Virus record (IMG/VR): IMGVR_UViG_3300030329_004520
Span: 18,544 to 82,543 of that record
Source: a virus
DNA: 64,000 nt
Reading direction: 5' to 3' (one strand)
How positions within the stretch are numbered: the stretch's first letter is position 1; every line of letters begins with the position of its first letter. Both the position numbers and the translations under genes were made by a program. The notes beneath the pieces are model-generated. The model saw only the letters and a program-made list of their open reading frames with translations. It made no database searches and was not told the DNA's origin. Shown piece by piece: positions 61,846 to 64,000 of the stretch.

Positions 61846-62532
61846 ATGAAGATAGGTGAAATATTAGTTCAAAAAGGATATATTACTCAACAACAGCTTG
61901 ATGGTGTGTTGGCAGTGAAAGGTCCTGATGCTCAAGTAGGACAAGTTCTCATACAATGGGGACTACTTACTGATGCACAATTAATGGAAGCATTGGAGAT
62001 ACAAGCTCCACCTCCACCTCCACCTCCACCAGTTCAACCGGTTCAGACAGCTCAGCCAGTCTATCAACAGCCACCTGTAACAACTCCACCACCAAGTGGT
62101 GGTCCAGATTTAACAATGGACAATTTACAAACATCAAAGTTTAAAATTGATTTAAAGACTATGATATACATCGGTTCATTATTAGTAAGTGGTATCACAA
62201 TGTATTTTACATTTATGGCAGAATTAGATGATAGATTCGGAGCATTAGAATCACAAGACAATACTCTTGTTGTTGATATTGATAAAAGATTAACATCATT
62301 AGAAACAACAATTGATAAGAGAGTAACAGAATTAGAAAATAAATTTACACCAATTGGTGACGGGGTTTATTCAGTAGACCCAAATACAACTTGGCCACCA
62401 AGTCGTGGTGAGTATACTATGAAACAGAATATGAATGCAAATAAAATTTTAGTGTTAGAAGAAACTATAGACAGATTAGAAAAAACTTTAGAAAAGTTAG
62501 AAAATAAATTAGATAATAAAGTTGATAAGTAG
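61846..62532 (+). CDS. MshEN/GspE-N-type domain + Pro-rich linker + TM + coiled-coil protein
   Basis: In this 228-residue protein, residues 1-53 hold two short repeats, MKIGEILVQKGYITQQQL and VGQVLIQWGLLTDAQL, the pattern of the N-terminal domain of type II secretion/pilus ATPases (MshEN, which in some proteins binds cyclic-di-GMP). A Pro-rich linker (CCACCT tandem repeat around 62008-62028), one TM helix (about residues 104-124, MIYIGSLLVSGITMYF) and a C-terminal coiled coil (LEETIDRLEKTLEKLENKL) follow. No ATPase domain is present. The topology would be cytoplasmic N-terminus and periplasmic coiled coil. Placement among exported proteins suggests it links cytoplasmic sensing to the envelope. 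Confidence 0.68.
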   Translation: MKIGEILVQKGYITQQQLDGVLAVKGPDAQVGQVLIQWGLLTDAQLMEALEIQAPPPPPPPPVQPVQTAQPVYQQPPVTTPPPSGGPDLTMDNLQTSKFKIDLKTMIYIGSLLVSGITMYFTFMAELDDRFGALESQDNTLVVDIDKRLTSLETTIDKRVTELENKFTPIGDGVYSVDPNTTWPPSRGEYTMKQNMNANKILVLEETIDRLEKTLEKLENKLDNKVDK

Positions 62533-62540
62533 GAGGGGTT

Positions 62541-62924
62541 ATGTTTAAGAAATTAATTATATTGGGTATGTTAGTTACATCACTTTTTGGTAATGTTCGA
62601 GAACTAACAGATGAAAACTTTGATAAAGCTATAAAAAGAGGTGTAGTAGTAATTGAATATTATGCCGGTTGGAATAAAGCTAATATAGTAACAATATTAG
62701 ATGAATGGGATAACTTTGAAGTCAGTAGAGTGTTTAGATTAGATGTTGAAAAATATGATAAAATTATGACTTCACAGAAAGTAGTAGTGTTACCAACAAT
62801 AATTTTTTATCTTGATGGAGAAGAAGCAGCGAGACTTCAAGGTAATATGAAGTTTCAATTAGAAACAACAATAAAAGAACTTGACAGAATGGTTGAGGAT
62901 TTAAGAGGAAGTAAATTTAATTAG
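62541..62924 (+). CDS. Exported thioredoxin-fold protein lacking the redox cysteines
   Basis: The 127-residue protein has the signal peptide MFKKLIILGMLVTSLFG, then a thioredoxin-like order: RELTDENFDKAI, VVVIEYYAGWNKANI (the strand and the W-C-G-P-C position), VFRLDVEKY, then VVVLPTIIFYLDGEEAARLQG with the conserved cis-Pro. At the active site the two Cys are both Asn (WNKAN), and the entire protein has no Cys, so disulphide exchange is impossible. It is more likely a binding or chaperone protein in the periplasm. Strong AGGAGGGG site. Confidence 0.78.
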   Translation: MFKKLIILGMLVTSLFGNVRELTDENFDKAIKRGVVVIEYYAGWNKANIVTILDEWDNFEVSRVFRLDVEKYDKIMTSQKVVVLPTIIFYLDGEEAARLQGNMKFQLETTIKELDRMVEDLRGSKFN

Positions 62925-62933
62925 GAGAGAGTT

Positions 62934-63881
62934 ATGAAAAAGTTATTAATGTATTTAATGAGTTTTATGTTACTATTCACAATTAGTTGTGATGGTGACG
63001 ACCCAATATCAGGTGGAGTTGACCCTGAACCAGAATTAGTTGGTTGTGAAGCCACAACATTCTATGATTGGAATGATTTTGAATTTTCAACATCACTTGA
63101 TGCAGGTGCTACTACTTGGTTAGGTTTTGAATTAGATGAAACAACTTTATTCTCAATCAATTTAAATCAAGCAGGTTTTCATTGTGCTATATTTACAGAG
63201 TGTGATGGTGAGTTAGGTTCACCACCACCATTGTATAGTTTTATGACAAATGGAAATGGTCAAGAAGTTGGTATAGTAACAGAGGGAATTTACTATTTAG
63301 AAATTACAAATACAAGACCTGGTAGATTAGATTTTGATTTTAGTATTCAGTTAAATGATATAGTTTATGGTTGTATGAATGATGATGCTATAAATTATAA
63401 TGGTGATGCTAATGTAGATGATGGTAGTTGTGAATTTAATGATTGTAATGTAGATTATTATGTAGAAGCTTATGATGATTATGCTTCTAATCTTTATTTC
63501 CCAATGGTATTAGATTGTGATGGTAATTGTGCACCTGAAAGTTGGATTGGTGATAATTATTGTGATGACGGAGCTTATGGTATTTATGGACCAGATGGTG
63601 AAGTTGTTCCAATTAACTTATGGTGTGAAGAATTAAACTTCGATGAAGGTGATTGTGAAGTTATACCTGGTGAATGTACAGAAGGATTAATCGAAGATTG
63701 TAATGGGATATGTGCACCTGCAGGATGGTTAGGTGACGGATTCTGTGACGATGGTTCTTATGAGTATAATGGTAATCAAATATTCTTTAATTGTGAAGAG
63801 TTTGATAATGACAATGGTGATTGTGATGTTATGGGAAGAACAACACGAAGACCATCAAATAGAGTTTTTATAGGACAATAG
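62934..63881 (+). CDS. Cysteine/aspartate-rich surface lipoprotein
   Basis: The 315-residue protein has a signal sequence ending FTISC, with C19 as probable lipid-modified Cys. Residues about 37-135 look like a pre-peptidase C-terminal-type beta domain (TTWLGFELDETTLF, GIYYLEITNTRPG). A GCMNDDAINYNGDANVDDG repeat unit follows, then two Notch-like Cys/Asp repeats (DCDGNCAPESWIGDNYCDDG and DCNGICAPAGWLGDGFCDDG), each closed by a (D/N)-x-GDC. These units are, from memory, typical of secreted proteins in Marinimicrobia and Bacteroidota and rare in phages, so the gene may be host-derived. The last residues (RRPSNRVFIGQ) are basic. AGGAGAG site. Confidence 0.75.
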   Translation: MKKLLMYLMSFMLLFTISCDGDDPISGGVDPEPELVGCEATTFYDWNDFEFSTSLDAGATTWLGFELDETTLFSINLNQAGFHCAIFTECDGELGSPPPLYSFMTNGNGQEVGIVTEGIYYLEITNTRPGRLDFDFSIQLNDIVYGCMNDDAINYNGDANVDDGSCEFNDCNVDYYVEAYDDYASNLYFPMVLDCDGNCAPESWIGDNYCDDGAYGIYGPDGEVVPINLWCEELNFDEGDCEVIPGECTEGLIEDCNGICAPAGWLGDGFCDDGSYEYNGNQIFFNCEEFDNDNGDCDVMGRTTRRPSNRVFIGQ

Positions 63882-63882
63882 T

Positions 63883-64000
63883 ATGAAAAAGTTATTAATG
63901 GGTTTACTGCTGGTATCATTTTTGGTATCAGCGGAACCTGAAAAAAAAGAAGAAGTTGGTAGATATAAAATAGAGATTACAACATATGTTAGTAAAAAAG
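63883..64000 (+). CDS. Exported protein, N-terminal part (3' truncated by window)
   Basis: ATG at 63883 comes one base after the previous stop. The 39 visible codons begin MKKLLMGLLLVSFLVSAEP, a signal peptide with a likely cut after VSA, then EKKEEVGRYKIEITTYVSKK. The first 17 bases of the gene match those of 60749 and 62934, as if the leader had been copied. No function can be given from the fragment. Confidence 0.7.
   Translation, partial: MKKLLMGLLLVSFLVSAEPEKKEEVGRYKIEITTYVSKK

Noticed and set aside
1-64000. Prophage or host chromosome segment
   Set aside because: No integrase, attachment repeat, rRNA, tRNA or housekeeping operon is present; the continuous T4-like gene order favours a lytic phage, though the flanks outside the window are unseen.

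Overview
The window reads as part of a strictly lytic, T4-like (contractile-tailed) marine bacteriophage genome. It is visibly AT-rich and almost fully coding. Nearly every gene is on the + strand with short gaps or 1-14 bp overlaps. Family-level hallmarks are a gp55-type late sigma factor, PhoH, gp25 and gp6 baseplate wedge proteins, a gpI/gp7-like wedge protein, a zinc-ribbon/Toprim primase, a RuvC-type resolvase and an Mre11/Rad50 (gp47/gp46) nuclease. No integrase, CRISPR array or tRNA gene was seen. Exported proteins with signal peptides, a lipobox and C-terminal Phe beta-barrel endings point to a Gram-negative host. The Cys/Asp-rich repeats of the lipoprotein at 62934-63881 resemble, from memory, secreted proteins of Marinimicrobia (SAR406) and Bacteroidota. 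That host assignment is inference only.

Layout. 1-710: the end of an outer-membrane barrel gene and a small membrane protein, closed by a terminator. 797-4323: phoH, a membrane-anchored 3D-domain protein, an HD phosphohydrolase and the late sigma factor. 4357-19973: tail spike and baseplate (OB/beta-helix spike protein, gp25, gp6, a DNRLRE-domain protein, a 1371-residue protein ending in a Hint/intein-like domain, and a 1470-residue gpI-like protein). 20069-27511: four further structural proteins, two of them sharing a duplicated module. 27522-33588: a replication/recombination block (RuvC-like, primase, nucleotidyltransferase, HAD phosphatase, and a single-polypeptide Mre11-Rad50 fusion). 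33575-33742: the only supported minus-strand gene, a 55-residue ribbon-helix-helix protein. 33829-59496: about 25 kb of repetitive tail-fibre genes (two of 1959 and 2743 residues) with an embedded methyltransferase. 59556-60290: a P-loop kinase. 60336-64000: a tight run of six envelope-directed genes (MscS-like, OM barrel, MshEN-TM-coiled coil, cysteine-less thioredoxin fold, lipoprotein, exported protein).

How it fits together. gp55 probably directs late transcription. A recurrent TATTTATA-centred motif lies 15-60 bp before many late operons, whereas two sigma70-like promoters with identical 18-bp spacing precede the 3D-domain gene and the primase. The most unusual points are the Mre11-Rad50 fusion, the Hint domain on a structural protein, a carbohydrate-binding-like fold that seems split across the two largest fibre genes, and the envelope cassette. 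All family calls come from reading motifs by eye; no database search was run.
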